Assembly (NCBI RefSeq): GCF_000260115.1
Contig: NZ_JH651379.1
Coordinates: 124,001-188,000 of the forward strand
From: Galbibacter orientalis DSM 19592
GTDB taxonomy: Bacteria; Bacteroidota; Bacteroidia; Flavobacteriales; Flavobacteriaceae
Direction: 5' to 3'
DNA: 64,000 nucleotides
In this document: positions 11,089 to 20,030 of the stretch, piece by piece
Layout of the letters: each line of letters begins with the position of its first letter
Numbering within the stretch: the first letter of the stretch is position 1
The notes under the pieces: model-generated
Seen by the model: the letters and a program-made list of their open reading frames with translations, nothing else
Databases searched by the model: none
What the model was told of the DNA's origin: nothing
Program-made: the position numbers and the translations under genes

Positions 11089-13392
11089 TTATATGGTTAT
11101 TGAAGTTGCTTTTACCTCAACTTCTTTTCCGTTCAATTCAATTTTTAAATCCTCTTCTCCTACAACTGTAAATGTAGTTTCTTGATGACTCACATCTACT
11201 TTTACAATACTTCCTCTAAAATTAACTTTAAAAGAAAAAGCTTTCCATTGTTTTGGAATCCGAGTTTCAAAAGTTAGGTTTCCATCTTTAATTCTCATTC
11301 CTCCAAAACCTTCAACAATACTCATCCAAGTACCCGCCATAGAAGTAATGTGTAACCCTTCATGAACCTCTTTATTATAATCGTCTAAATCCAATCTAGA
11401 GGTGCGTAAATAAAAGTTATAAGCCTGTTCCATTTTATTTAAAACAGCAGCTTGAATACTGTGAACGCATGGAGATAACGAAGATTCATGCACCGTAAAA
11501 GGCTCATAAAAATCGAAATGACGTGCCAATTCTTCTTTACTAAAATGGGCTTCAAAAAAGTAAAATCCTTGTAAGGTATCTGCTTGTTTTATGTAAGGCG
11601 AACGCAAAATTCTATCCCAAGACCATTTTTGATTTATTGGTCGCTCATCTTTTGAAAGATTTGCTACAGTAATTAATTCTTTATCCAGAAATCCATCCTG
11701 TTGTAAAAATACTTGATGCTCTTCACTGTAAGGAAAATACATATTTTGAGCAACTTCCAACCATTGTTTTATTTCTTCAGAAGAAAGCTTTGCTTTTGAA
11801 ATAACTCGTTCGTAATCTGAAGCGTATTCCAACTTTACTTTCTCAATATTTTCGGTAGCATATTCAATACACCACTTTGCAATATAATTTGTAAACCAAT
11901 TATTATTTACATTGTTTTCGTATTCATTAGGCCCCGTAACTCCAAGAATTACATATTTATTTTTAGCCGTTGAAAAGTTAGCTCTTTGGTGCCAAAAACG
12001 AGCAATTGCTATCATTACCTCCAAGCCCATTTCTGGAATGTAACTGTAATCTCCCGAATAGCGAACGTAATTATAAATAGCATACACCATGGAACCATTA
12101 CGGTGAATTTCTTCAAAGGTAATTTCCCATTCGTTATGACTCTCTTCTCCATTCATTGTTACCATTGGATACAAAGCAGCTCCATTTTTAAAGCCTAATT
12201 TCTCTGCATTTTCTATAGCTTTTGATAAATGGTTGTAACGATATTTTAAAAGATTTCTAGCTACTTTATCGTCTTTGGTAGCCATATAAAAAGGAATGCA
12301 ATAAGCCTCGGTATCCCAATAAGTACTCCCTCCATATTTCTCTCCTGTAAATCCTTTTGGACCAATATTTAAACGAGCATCTTTTCCAGAATAGGTTTGA
12401 TTTAAATGAAAAATATTAAATCGGATTCCTTGTTGCGCTTTTACATCGCCATTAATAGTAACATCTGCCATTTCCCAAATAGAAGCCCAAGCCTCTTTTT
12501 GCTTTTCTAGCAAGGCATCAAAACCAATTTTTGAAGCATTGCTTAGCACTTTTAATGAAGCTTCTACAAGATTTTCTGCTTTATAATTTAAAGAAGTAAC
12601 ATAGCCTCCCATTTTTTCAATAGCAGCAGTTTCTCCTTCTTTTGCTTCAATAGTATATGAAAAAGTAGCTTTTAGCGCTTCAATATTTTCTTGTGGAGCA
12701 ATGGTTAGCTTCTCATTATTCAAGAATAATGTACTAATCATTCCAGTACACACATGGTATTCTGTTTTATTGGTTTTAGAAACTACATACCCAAAATCAT
12801 TTTGGGCTTCCGTTTTATAAACATCCCAGAAAGCATCGTCCCAATTAGTATCTTCATTAGTAATTCCACCATCTACATATGGTAAAAAAGTAATTTCTGC
12901 TGAAGTATTTAGCGGTGTTACCTCATATTTTATAGCTCCTACTTCGTCTATTTCTAAACTTAAAAAACGAGTAGCAGTAACTTTTATCTGCACATTGTTT
13001 GGCAAAGTAGCTTTAAAACTACGTTGATGCCATCCTTCTTTCATATTTAATTCTCTACGGAAATCTTCAACCGATTTACACGTATTTAAATCTAGCATTT
13101 CACCATTAACTAGCACGTTAATTCCTATCCAATTTGGCGCATTAAGTACTTTAGCAAAATACTCTGGATATCCATTTTTCCACCAACCAACACGAGTTTT
13201 ATCAGGATAATAAACCCCTGCTATATAACTTCCTTGGAAAGTAGCACCAGAATAATGCTCTTCAAAAGTTGCACGTTGCCCCATAGCACCGTTTCCAATA
13301 CTAAATAAACTTTCAGACGACTTTACTTTTGCTGGCTGAAATCCTTCTTCTATTAATGACCATTCGTTTGGTACAATATAATCCTGATTCAT
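11089..13392 (-). CDS. GH65 maltose phosphorylase
   Basis: A 767-residue cytosolic enzyme with no signal peptide. GH65 maltose phosphorylases convert maltose and phosphate to glucose and beta-glucose 1-phosphate. Seen here are the N-terminal SIGNGAMGQRATFEE, YWDTEAYCIPFY, the general-acid motif GVTGPNEYEN with Glu490 (position 487 in the Lactobacillus enzyme), KWSWDRILRSPYIKQADTL, and the phosphate-binding HESSLSPCVHS. The next gene, two bases downstream, is beta-phosphoglucomutase, which uses its product; this pairing strongly supports maltose phosphorylase. Trehalose or kojibiose phosphorylase are close relatives and cannot be fully excluded by sequence. Confidence 0.92.
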   Translation of the reverse strand: MNQDYIVPNEWSLIEEGFQPAKVKSSESLFSIGNGAMGQRATFEEHYSGATFQGSYIAGVYYPDKTRVGWWKNGYPEYFAKVLNAPNWIGINVLVNGEMLDLNTCKSVEDFRRELNMKEGWHQRSFKATLPNNVQIKVTATRFLSLEIDEVGAIKYEVTPLNTSAEITFLPYVDGGITNEDTNWDDAFWDVYKTEAQNDFGYVVSKTNKTEYHVCTGMISTLFLNNEKLTIAPQENIEALKATFSYTIEAKEGETAAIEKMGGYVTSLNYKAENLVEASLKVLSNASKIGFDALLEKQKEAWASIWEMADVTINGDVKAQQGIRFNIFHLNQTYSGKDARLNIGPKGFTGEKYGGSTYWDTEAYCIPFYMATKDDKVARNLLKYRYNHLSKAIENAEKLGFKNGAALYPMVTMNGEESHNEWEITFEEIHRNGSMVYAIYNYVRYSGDYSYIPEMGLEVMIAIARFWHQRANFSTAKNKYVILGVTGPNEYENNVNNNWFTNYIAKWCIEYATENIEKVKLEYASDYERVISKAKLSSEEIKQWLEVAQNMYFPYSEEHQVFLQQDGFLDKELITVANLSKDERPINQKWSWDRILRSPYIKQADTLQGFYFFEAHFSKEELARHFDFYEPFTVHESSLSPCVHSIQAAVLNKMEQAYNFYLRTSRLDLDDYNKEVHEGLHITSMAGTWMSIVEGFGGMRIKDGNLTFETRIPKQWKAFSFKVNFRGSIVKVDVSHQETTFTVVGEEDLKIELNGKEVEVKATSITI

Positions 13393-13394
13393 TT

Positions 13395-14054
13395 TTATTT
13401 AGGTTGAAGTGTTTTTAAAAAATTAAATGTTATTTCTGTGAAGCTCGAAAAATTATAATCGGCTTCTTTTAAGTTTTGTTCGTTTCCTAATCCTATTGAG
13501 ATCATTCCTGCTGTATTTGCTGCTTCTATTCCTGCTTCGGCATCTTCAAAAACAATACAGTTATTTGGAGCTACATTAATTTTTTCTGCAGCAATTAAAA
13601 ACACCTCTGGATTAGGTTTTGCTTTGGTAACGCTATTTCCATCAACTATAACGTCAAACAGATCCATTATACCTACCTTTTGTAAGATTTTAGGAGCATT
13701 TTTACTAGCCGATCCCAATGCAATTGGATACCCTTCTTTTTTAATCTCTGCGAGGATCTCTTTTATGCCAGGCAAAATATCTGCTGCTGTCATTTTATCA
13801 ACATACGTTAGATAATCGGCATTTTTATTGGCTGCTAACTCATCAAATTTCTCTTGAGAAACTTCTGCATTAGCCCAGTTCAATATTTTCTTTAAGGAGT
13901 CTACTCTACTTACCCCTTTAAGTTGTTCGTTTTGTTGGTGTGTAAGTTCAAAGTTAAATTCGGCTGCCGCTTTTTTCCACGCTAAAAAATGGAACTTAGC
14001 AGTATCTACAATAACGCCGTCTAAATCAAATATAAATCCTTTTTCTTCCTTCAT
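13395..14054 (-). CDS. pgmB: beta-phosphoglucomutase (HAD superfamily)
   Basis: Converts beta-glucose 1-phosphate to glucose 6-phosphate in the cytosol. The 219-residue protein opens with FIFDLDGVIVDTAKFHFLAW: Asp10 is the expected nucleophile and Asp12 the acid/base. The helical cap follows (KGVSRVDSLKKIL), then LGSASKNAPKIL (motif II) and CIVFEDAEAGIEAA (metal-binding acidic pair). This cap and motif set fits beta-phosphoglucomutase better than other HAD phosphatases. It lies 40 bases after the MFS gene and two bases before GH65, so the three are surely cotranscribed. Confidence 0.93.
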   Translation of the reverse strand: MKEEKGFIFDLDGVIVDTAKFHFLAWKKAAAEFNFELTHQQNEQLKGVSRVDSLKKILNWANAEVSQEKFDELAANKNADYLTYVDKMTAADILPGIKEILAEIKKEGYPIALGSASKNAPKILQKVGIMDLFDVIVDGNSVTKAKPNPEVFLIAAEKINVAPNNCIVFEDAEAGIEAANTAGMISIGLGNEQNLKEADYNFSSFTEITFNFLKTLQPK

Positions 14055-14094
14055 TTTAATTTCTTTTAAAACAAAGACTAATATTTTAGAAATA

Positions 14095-15468
14095 CTAATC
14101 TATTGTATATGCAATAGCTTTTTTATTAACGATAAGTAGGTTTGCCAATCCGGCTAAAATCAAGCAAATTCCAGCAACAATCATGGAATAAATAGTTTCT
14201 TCTCCTATTAATTTATAGGCATAATTTATACCTCCTATTGCAGCTATTATCTGCGGAAGCACAATAAACATATTAAAGAGTCCCATGTAAACGCCCATCT
14301 TATTAGCATCGATAGAACTGGATAACATAGCATAAGGCATTGAAAGTATGCTTCCCCATGCAATTCCAATTAATATAAAACTGATATATAAATAAGAAGG
14401 ATCAGGAACATAATACATAGATATAAATCCAATCCCTCCTAAAATCAAGGAAGCCATATGGGTATATTTACGGTTTACACGCTTTCTGGAGGCATAAAAA
14501 GTTAGCAACAAAGCAAAAACCATGGAAGAAAGTCCGTAAACTCCCATTGCAGAACCTACATTATCTGAGGCATCTTGATATTTTTTATTGGCAACATTAA
14601 AGGCTGTTTGCTGTGCTACCTCTTGAAAATTAAAAGCTGTTTCTACGGGAGCTGGTGCGTTATAAACATGCTCGGTAAGAGCTGGCATTGCAAGGCTCCA
14701 CATGGTAAAAAATGCAAACCAGCTAAAAAACTGAATCACTCCTAACTTAATCATGGTAGGAGGCATATTTCCAATATTTTCAATAATATCTCTTACAAAA
14801 TGTCCTTTTGTTTCAGCTTTCATTTTGTTAAAAGCCTCCATGTCTTCCGGCGGATATTCGTCCGTAGTAAAAATGGTATAAAGAATACTGGTTATAAAAA
14901 CAAGAGCTCCAATAGCAAAGGCTATTTTAACCGACATAGGGACTATTCCTGGTGCGGCTTCATTGCTTACTCCTAAGTAATTAACCAACCATGGCAAATT
15001 ACTAGCCACCCAAGTACCAATACCTATAATAAGTGTTTGCACAACAAAACCATATGAACGTTGCGACTCATGCAATTTATCGGCAACGAGCGCTCTAAAA
15101 GGTTCCATACTTACATTAATGGAAGCATCTAAAACCCATAGCAGACCTGCTGCAACCCATAATGCTGGAGAATGAGGTACTATAAATAAGGCTATAGAAC
15201 TTAAAATAGCTCCAATAAGAAAATAGGGTCGGCGTCTACCTAGTTTGGAATGCCAAGTTTTATCACTTAAATAACCTATAATTGGTTGAATTAACAAACC
15301 TGTGAGGGGAGCTGCAATCCATAGAAGAGGAATATTGTCTTTTTCAGCACCGAGTGTCTGAAAAATACGAGACATAAACCCTCCTTGAAGAGCAAAACCA
15401 AATTGAATTCCTAGAAAACCGAAACTCATGTTCCAGATTTCCCAGAAACCTAAAATACGCTTTTTCAT
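14095..15468 (-). CDS. MFS sugar transporter, SLC45/GPH-like maltose importer
   Basis: A 457-residue inner-membrane protein with about twelve hydrophobic segments. The N-terminal WEIWNMSFGFLGIQFGFALQ and the cytosolic-loop motif SKLGRRRPYFLIGA are typical of SLC45/GPH-like sugar symporters found in Bacteroidota maltose loci. A 40-residue insertion (TEHVYNAPAPVETAF..) lies in a loop mid-protein. Gene order LacI, MFS, phosphoglucomutase, maltose phosphorylase implies import of maltose or short malto-oligosaccharides from periplasm to cytosol for phosphorolysis. Substrate is inferred from context. Confidence 0.87.
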   Translation of the reverse strand: MKKRILGFWEIWNMSFGFLGIQFGFALQGGFMSRIFQTLGAEKDNIPLLWIAAPLTGLLIQPIIGYLSDKTWHSKLGRRRPYFLIGAILSSIALFIVPHSPALWVAAGLLWVLDASINVSMEPFRALVADKLHESQRSYGFVVQTLIIGIGTWVASNLPWLVNYLGVSNEAAPGIVPMSVKIAFAIGALVFITSILYTIFTTDEYPPEDMEAFNKMKAETKGHFVRDIIENIGNMPPTMIKLGVIQFFSWFAFFTMWSLAMPALTEHVYNAPAPVETAFNFQEVAQQTAFNVANKKYQDASDNVGSAMGVYGLSSMVFALLLTFYASRKRVNRKYTHMASLILGGIGFISMYYVPDPSYLYISFILIGIAWGSILSMPYAMLSSSIDANKMGVYMGLFNMFIVLPQIIAAIGGINYAYKLIGEETIYSMIVAGICLILAGLANLLIVNKKAIAYTID

Positions 15469-15531
15469 TATCGTAATGTGTTAGTTTATTATACGATAAG
15501 CGCTATGACTTATCAAAGCTTAATTTAAATT

Positions 15532-15548
15532 GAGAAGTAAAAATATAA
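15532..15548. promoter_or_regulatory. 17-bp motif shared with susC upstream region
   Basis: GAGAAGTAAAAATATAA lies 64 bases upstream of the MFS start and is found identically at 16915-16931 upstream of susC. The two sites precede the two arms of the same locus, so a shared regulator or promoter element is plausible. AT-rich chance identity is the alternative. An imperfect GATAAG/CTTATC inverted repeat lies nearby at about 15494-15513. Confidence 0.4.
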
Positions 15549-15629
15549 ACTTTGACGGCTGCAAGATAGTATTTTAGCAGATAAGAAACTAATAGTCTTA
15601 CTATTAAACTTTAACAACTACGAAAACTA

Positions 15630-16652
15630 CTAGATAGGTTTCGTAGATTCTCGTTCTAGAATAGAGGTTTTTATAACCTCTGTTTTAAAACTCGATTCAT
15701 CATCATTTGTTTCAAGTCGGTCGATTAACATTTTAGCTGCTTTTTCTCCCATTTCAAAACCATGCTGAATAACAGTGGTAAGAGTTGGGTAAGAATATTT
15801 AGATAAAATTCCGTCGCTAAAACCTATAAAACTCATTTCTTGAGGAATCTTAAATCCGCGGTTATGCGCTTCTCTCATTGCTACCACGGCATATAATTCG
15901 TTCACCCCAAATACAGCATCAAATTTTTCAGTATCAAAAAGATGCTTCACTTTTTCGTCTAATTCTTCTACTTTATCAACCTTTACAATTAAATTTTCAT
16001 CTAATTCAATTCCAGCATCATAAAGTGCATTTACATAGCCTTGCGTACGGAGTTTCCCTATAGAAATATAATCGGCTGTAGTAATTAAAGCAATACGTTG
16101 ACAACCCGAATAAATTAAATGTTGAATGGCATTATAAGAAGCTCGGGCATCGTCTATTATAATTTTATCACAATAAATTTCGTCGGAAGTTCTATCAAAC
16201 ATCACTAAAGGCATTCCTTGATTAATTACTTCCCGTAAGTGATGAAAATCCTTCTTTAAGAGGGTTTCTTTTGAAAGTGATAATAAAAACCCATCTATTT
16301 GTCCATTAGCCATCGTTTCCATATTAATCACTTCTTTATCAAAAGATTCGTTGGACAAACAAACAATTACATTATAACCGAGCTCATTTGCCTTCTTTTC
16401 GATTCCACTAATAATTAACGTAAAAAAATGATGGACAATTTCAGGAATAATTACTGCTATATTCTTAGTTTTTTTGTTCTTAAGACTCAGCGCAATATTG
16501 TTAGGTTTGTAATTATAGAGTTTGGCAAAAGCTTGTACTTTCTCAATAGTATCTTTACTAATTTCAGAGCTATTACTCATTGCTTTAGACACTGTAGAAA
16601 TAGAAACATCTAGCTCTCTAGCAATCTCTTTAATTGTAATTTTTTTCTTCAT
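15630..16652 (-). CDS. LacI-family transcriptional regulator of the starch locus
   Basis: A DNA-binding regulator with an N-terminal LacI helix-turn-helix (KITIKEIARELDVSISTVSKAMS), the hinge KPNNIALSLKNKKTKN and a periplasmic-binding-protein-like effector domain to the end. The ATG at 16652 is chosen because the helix-turn-helix begins within a few residues of it; the longer frame to 16697 adds 15 residues not expected in the family. It lies between the divergent susC arm and the MFS arm and probably controls both. It is closely similar throughout to the second LacI protein at 46073-47092. Effector unknown; a maltose-related sugar is inferred from context. Confidence 0.92.
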   Translation of the reverse strand: MKKKITIKEIARELDVSISTVSKAMSNSSEISKDTIEKVQAFAKLYNYKPNNIALSLKNKKTKNIAVIIPEIVHHFFTLIISGIEKKANELGYNVIVCLSNESFDKEVINMETMANGQIDGFLLSLSKETLLKKDFHHLREVINQGMPLVMFDRTSDEIYCDKIIIDDARASYNAIQHLIYSGCQRIALITTADYISIGKLRTQGYVNALYDAGIELDENLIVKVDKVEELDEKVKHLFDTEKFDAVFGVNELYAVVAMREAHNRGFKIPQEMSFIGFSDGILSKYSYPTLTTVIQHGFEMGEKAAKMLIDRLETNDDESSFKTEVIKTSILERESTKPI

Positions 16653-16682
16653 TATATAGCAGAAATTAGATTTTAATATATG

Positions 16683-16690
16683 CAAAAATA
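16683..16690 (-). promoter_or_regulatory. candidate -7 box for the LacI gene
   Basis: Read on the minus strand this is TATTTTTG, a full match to the Bacteroidota -7 consensus TAnnTTTG, 31-38 bases before the ATG. A loose TTG-containing -33 candidate lies about 20 bases further upstream. A perfect palindrome CAGAATTCTG lies at 16723-16732. Confidence 0.45.
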
Positions 16691-16749
16691 CATACAATAA
16701 TTACTCTTTTCCAATTTAAGCACAGAATTCTGCTTTTATGAAAAATTAA

Positions 16750-16787
16750 ACTATTCACAATAACCCACTTCATTTATTATGAATAGT
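16750..16787. promoter_or_regulatory. inverted repeat ACTATTCA/TGAATAGT, possible operator
   Basis: Two 8-base arms at 16750-16757 and 16780-16787, 22 bases apart, lie in the intergenic region between lacI and susC. A further ATGAATAG half lies at 16801-16808. LacI-family proteins bind palindromes, so this is a candidate, but no binding evidence exists in the sequence. Confidence 0.3.
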
Positions 16788-16914
16788 AAAATTAAAGTCT
16801 ATGAATAGAGCTTTCTGTTAAAAAATAAAAAGTTCTCAACACTAAACCGTTTTCGTGACCCTCCAAACGAACTCCAACGTTTTCTTTACTCAAATTTTAC
16901 ATAGTTTTAACGCC

Positions 16915-16931
16915 GAGAAGTAAAAATATAA
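16915..16931. promoter_or_regulatory. 17-bp motif, second copy, upstream of susC
   Basis: GAGAAGTAAAAATATAA here is identical to 15532-15548 upstream of the MFS gene. It lies 180 bases before the susC start and just before copy A of the intergenic element. Confidence 0.4.
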
Positions 16932-16960
16932 GCTAACAATTATCAAAACTATTTTACAAT

Positions 16961-17060
16961 TTCTTATGAAACCCTCATTGAGGGATTAAGTATAGCCAAG
17001 GTAATACCTACACATAAGAAAATACATAAAGCAATGGTTTTTAAGACATAGTGGCTCTTT
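16961..17060 (+). repeat. starch-locus intergenic element, copy A (susC leader)
   Basis: On the plus strand this segment reads ATGAAACCCTCATTGAGGGA, then TTAAGTATAGCC, GGTAATACCTACACATAAGA, AATACATAAAGCA and GGTTTTTAAGA. It aligns along its length with copies B and C on the other strand of the locus. Small hairpins are possible at CCCTC/GAGGG and AGGT/ACCT. Unlike B and C, this copy has no ATG before AAAGCA. It lies in the expected 5' leader of susC. Confidence 0.6.
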
Positions 17061-17085
17061 ACTTAATTAGTAAAATATTGAAAAA

Positions 17086-17095
17086 TAAACGTTTA
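17086..17095. promoter_or_regulatory. palindrome TAAACGTTTA before susC
   Basis: A perfect 10-bp palindrome with an ACGT centre lies 16 bases upstream of the susC start codon. Position and symmetry fit a possible LacI-type operator or a translation-region element; this is inference only. Confidence 0.3.
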
Positions 17096-17111
17096 ACCTA
17101 AATTTATTCGT

Positions 17112-20018
17112 GTGAAAAAAAATCAAAAAATAAGTCTATTAATGTTCCTAATATCGGCAAGCATTTTTGCGCAACAATCGGTTAGTGGAGTTGTTACAGA
17201 CGCTTCAACAAATACCCCAATTCCAGGTGTAAATGTTGTAATAAAAGGAACAACTACAGGAACAACTACAGATTTTGATGGTCAGTTTACCATTAATGCT
17301 GAAAATGGCACAGTTATTCAATTTTCTTATATCGGTTTTAATACACAAGAAAAGCCTGTAACGGGAGCAACTATGAATGTTGTACTAACAGAAGATACCC
17401 AACAACTAGACGAAGTTGTAGTTATTGGTTATGGTTCCGTAAAGAAAAAAGATGCTACTGGAGCTGTTGACCAAGTTTCTACGGAAGATTTTAACCAAGG
17501 ACCTGTTTTAAATGCAGGGCAATTAATTACAGGTAAAATTGCCGGGGTATCTGTTACTTCTGGTGGTGGAGCCCCTGGTGAAGGTCAGAATATTGTAATT
17601 CGTGGACAAGGATCTTTATCGCTTAACAGTTCGCCTTTATACGTAATAGATGGGGTTCCAATTGCAGATAGTGGCGTTGGAGGTGCTAGAAGTCCGCTAA
17701 ACTTTATCAACCCTAATGATATTGAAAGTATGACGGTTCTTAAAGATGCATCGTCTACGGCAATTTATGGAGCTAGAGCTGCCAATGGAGTAATTATGAT
17801 TACTACCAAAAAAGGAAAAGGCAACGATTTTAAATTTAGCTATTCTGGTTCTACAACCCTTTATACCCCTACAAATTATGTAGATGTTATGGATGCCAAT
17901 GAGTTTAGAACTCTCGTAAATGAAGTAGGAAGTGCAGATGCAATTAGTCGTTTAGGAGCTAGCAACACAAACTGGCAAGATCAAATCTATGGCGATGCTT
18001 TTGGATTTGAACACAACCTTAGTACCACAGGAAATATTGCTGGCTTTATGCCCGTAAGAGCTTCTATTGGGTATACCGACCAAGATGGTGTTTTACAAGG
18101 GGATAACTTTGCTAGAACTACAGCATCTATTAATCTACGTCCATCTTTTTTAGATAATCATTTAAAAGTTGAGTTAAATGGACGCGGTTCTTATACCGAA
18201 AACAAGTTTGCCAATAGGGATGCTATTGGGACGTCTGTAGATTTTGACCCAACACAAGCTATTTATGACGAAAACTCTCCTTTTGGCGGTTACTTTACTT
18301 GGCTAAACAACGATAATGTTCAAAATAGTTTAGCGCCAACAAACCCTGTTGCCTTAGTTAATTTAAAAGATGATACTGCGGAAGTAAGAAGATTTATTGG
18401 AAATGCTAAAGTTGACTATAAACTTCATTTCTTTCCAGATTTAACAGCTACTGTAAATGTAGGATTGGACAAAAGTAATAGTCACGGAAGAACAATAGTT
18501 TCAGATCAAATGCCTTCTTCTCAATTAGACTGGAACGGATCTTTTTCTAATTACACAAACGAAGCTACCAATAAATTATTCGACGCTTACGCTACTTATT
18601 CAAAAGAAATTGATGTTCATTCCATAACTGCTGTAGCTGGATATTCTTATCAGAGTTTTGAAAATGATAATTACAGTTTCGATAGTGAGGCAGAAGAAGA
18701 AGGAAACAACCCTATTAGAATTGATAAATGGAGAAGTGTTTTACTTTCTTACTTTGGAAGATTTAATTACAACTTCGATAACAGATATTTAGTTACTGCA
18801 ACTTTAAGAGCAGATGCTTCTTCTAAATTAAATCCAAACGACCGTTGGGGATATTTTCCTTCTGTAGCAGTAGCTTGGAATTTAAACAACGAAAGTTTCT
18901 TAGAAGATTCAGAAGTAATAAACCAATTAAAATTAAGAGTTGGATATGGTGAAATTGGAAATGTAAATGGTTTAGGAGATTATAATTTCCTAACTAAATA
19001 TACAGCCAGTAGAACCAATGCAAATTACCAATTAGGAGATGGCTTTTACCAAACCTATAGACCAGAAGAATATAATGAAAACTTACGATGGGAAGTTGGT
19101 AAAACGCTCAATGCTGGAGTAGATTACGGATTTTTTAACAATAGAATCTCTGGTTCTGTAAATGCTTATTTAAAGAAAACAGAAGACTTAATAAGTTTTG
19201 TAACTGTAGACCCATTTACAAATTTCTCTAACGGTATCGACAAAAATATTGGAGATATGGAGAACAAAGGAATTGAGTTTGAACTAAATGTTGTCCCAGT
19301 ACAAACCGATACTTTTAATTGGAGCATTGGTTACAATATTTCTGTTAATAGCAATGAAATTACCAATCTTCCAGATCAAGTAGAAGTAGGAGGAATTAAT
19401 GGTGGAACTGGTAATAATATTCAGCTACATAAAGAAGGATACTCTCCTTTTAGCTACTGGGTATACAAACAAGTCTATAATGAAGCTGGAGCTCCAATTG
19501 AAGGCGCTTATGTAGATAGAAATGGTGATAACCAAATAAACGACGACGACCGTTATTTATACAAAGACCCTTATGCAGATGTTATTATGGGTTTAAACAC
19601 CAATTTAAACTACAAAAATTGGGATTTAGCGGTGGTTACAAGAGCAAATATTGGAAACTATGCCTATAACAATATGGCCTCTAGTAAAAGTTATGAATTA
19701 AGGGCTACAGAAAATAGCATTCTTACTAATTTACATAGAGATTACTTTAATTCTAGATTCCAATCAATTACGGAAACCAATTTACAAAGCGATTATTACA
19801 TCCAAGATGCTTCCTTTATTAAAATTGACAATATCACTTTAGGATACACTTTACAAGATGCTATTCCAAGTACGAGTTTACGTTTTTACGGTTCCGTACA
19901 AAATGTAGCCACTTTTACAGATTATGACGGACTGGATCCTGAAATTGGTGGAGGTATCGACAACAACTTCTACCCAAGACCGAGATCTTTTGTATTTGGT
20001 GTTAATCTTAATTTTTAA
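17112..20018 (+). CDS. susC: SusC-like TonB-dependent outer-membrane transporter (starch)
   Basis: A 968-residue outer-membrane porin for import of malto-oligosaccharides. It starts with GTG at 17112; the signal peptide (KISLLMFLISASIFAQ) begins at once and no better ATG exists. Residues ~20-105 form a carboxypeptidase-D regulatory-like domain. The SusC marker LDEVVVIGYGSVKKKDATGA precedes the plug, which contains VLKDASSTAIYGARAANGVI. The beta-barrel ends in a C-terminal Phe (FVFGVNLNF). It is followed after 12 bases by susD. Substrate is inferred from the flanking amylase, SusE-like and maltose genes. Confidence 0.95.
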   Translation: MKKNQKISLLMFLISASIFAQQSVSGVVTDASTNTPIPGVNVVIKGTTTGTTTDFDGQFTINAENGTVIQFSYIGFNTQEKPVTGATMNVVLTEDTQQLDEVVVIGYGSVKKKDATGAVDQVSTEDFNQGPVLNAGQLITGKIAGVSVTSGGGAPGEGQNIVIRGQGSLSLNSSPLYVIDGVPIADSGVGGARSPLNFINPNDIESMTVLKDASSTAIYGARAANGVIMITTKKGKGNDFKFSYSGSTTLYTPTNYVDVMDANEFRTLVNEVGSADAISRLGASNTNWQDQIYGDAFGFEHNLSTTGNIAGFMPVRASIGYTDQDGVLQGDNFARTTASINLRPSFLDNHLKVELNGRGSYTENKFANRDAIGTSVDFDPTQAIYDENSPFGGYFTWLNNDNVQNSLAPTNPVALVNLKDDTAEVRRFIGNAKVDYKLHFFPDLTATVNVGLDKSNSHGRTIVSDQMPSSQLDWNGSFSNYTNEATNKLFDAYATYSKEIDVHSITAVAGYSYQSFENDNYSFDSEAEEEGNNPIRIDKWRSVLLSYFGRFNYNFDNRYLVTATLRADASSKLNPNDRWGYFPSVAVAWNLNNESFLEDSEVINQLKLRVGYGEIGNVNGLGDYNFLTKYTASRTNANYQLGDGFYQTYRPEEYNENLRWEVGKTLNAGVDYGFFNNRISGSVNAYLKKTEDLISFVTVDPFTNFSNGIDKNIGDMENKGIEFELNVVPVQTDTFNWSIGYNISVNSNEITNLPDQVEVGGINGGTGNNIQLHKEGYSPFSYWVYKQVYNEAGAPIEGAYVDRNGDNQINDDDRYLYKDPYADVIMGLNTNLNYKNWDLAVVTRANIGNYAYNNMASSKSYELRATENSILTNLHRDYFNSRFQSITETNLQSDYYIQDASFIKIDNITLGYTLQDAIPSTSLRFYGSVQNVATFTDYDGLDPEIGGGIDNNFYPRPRSFVFGVNLNF

Positions 20019-20030
20019 TCAGAATTTACA

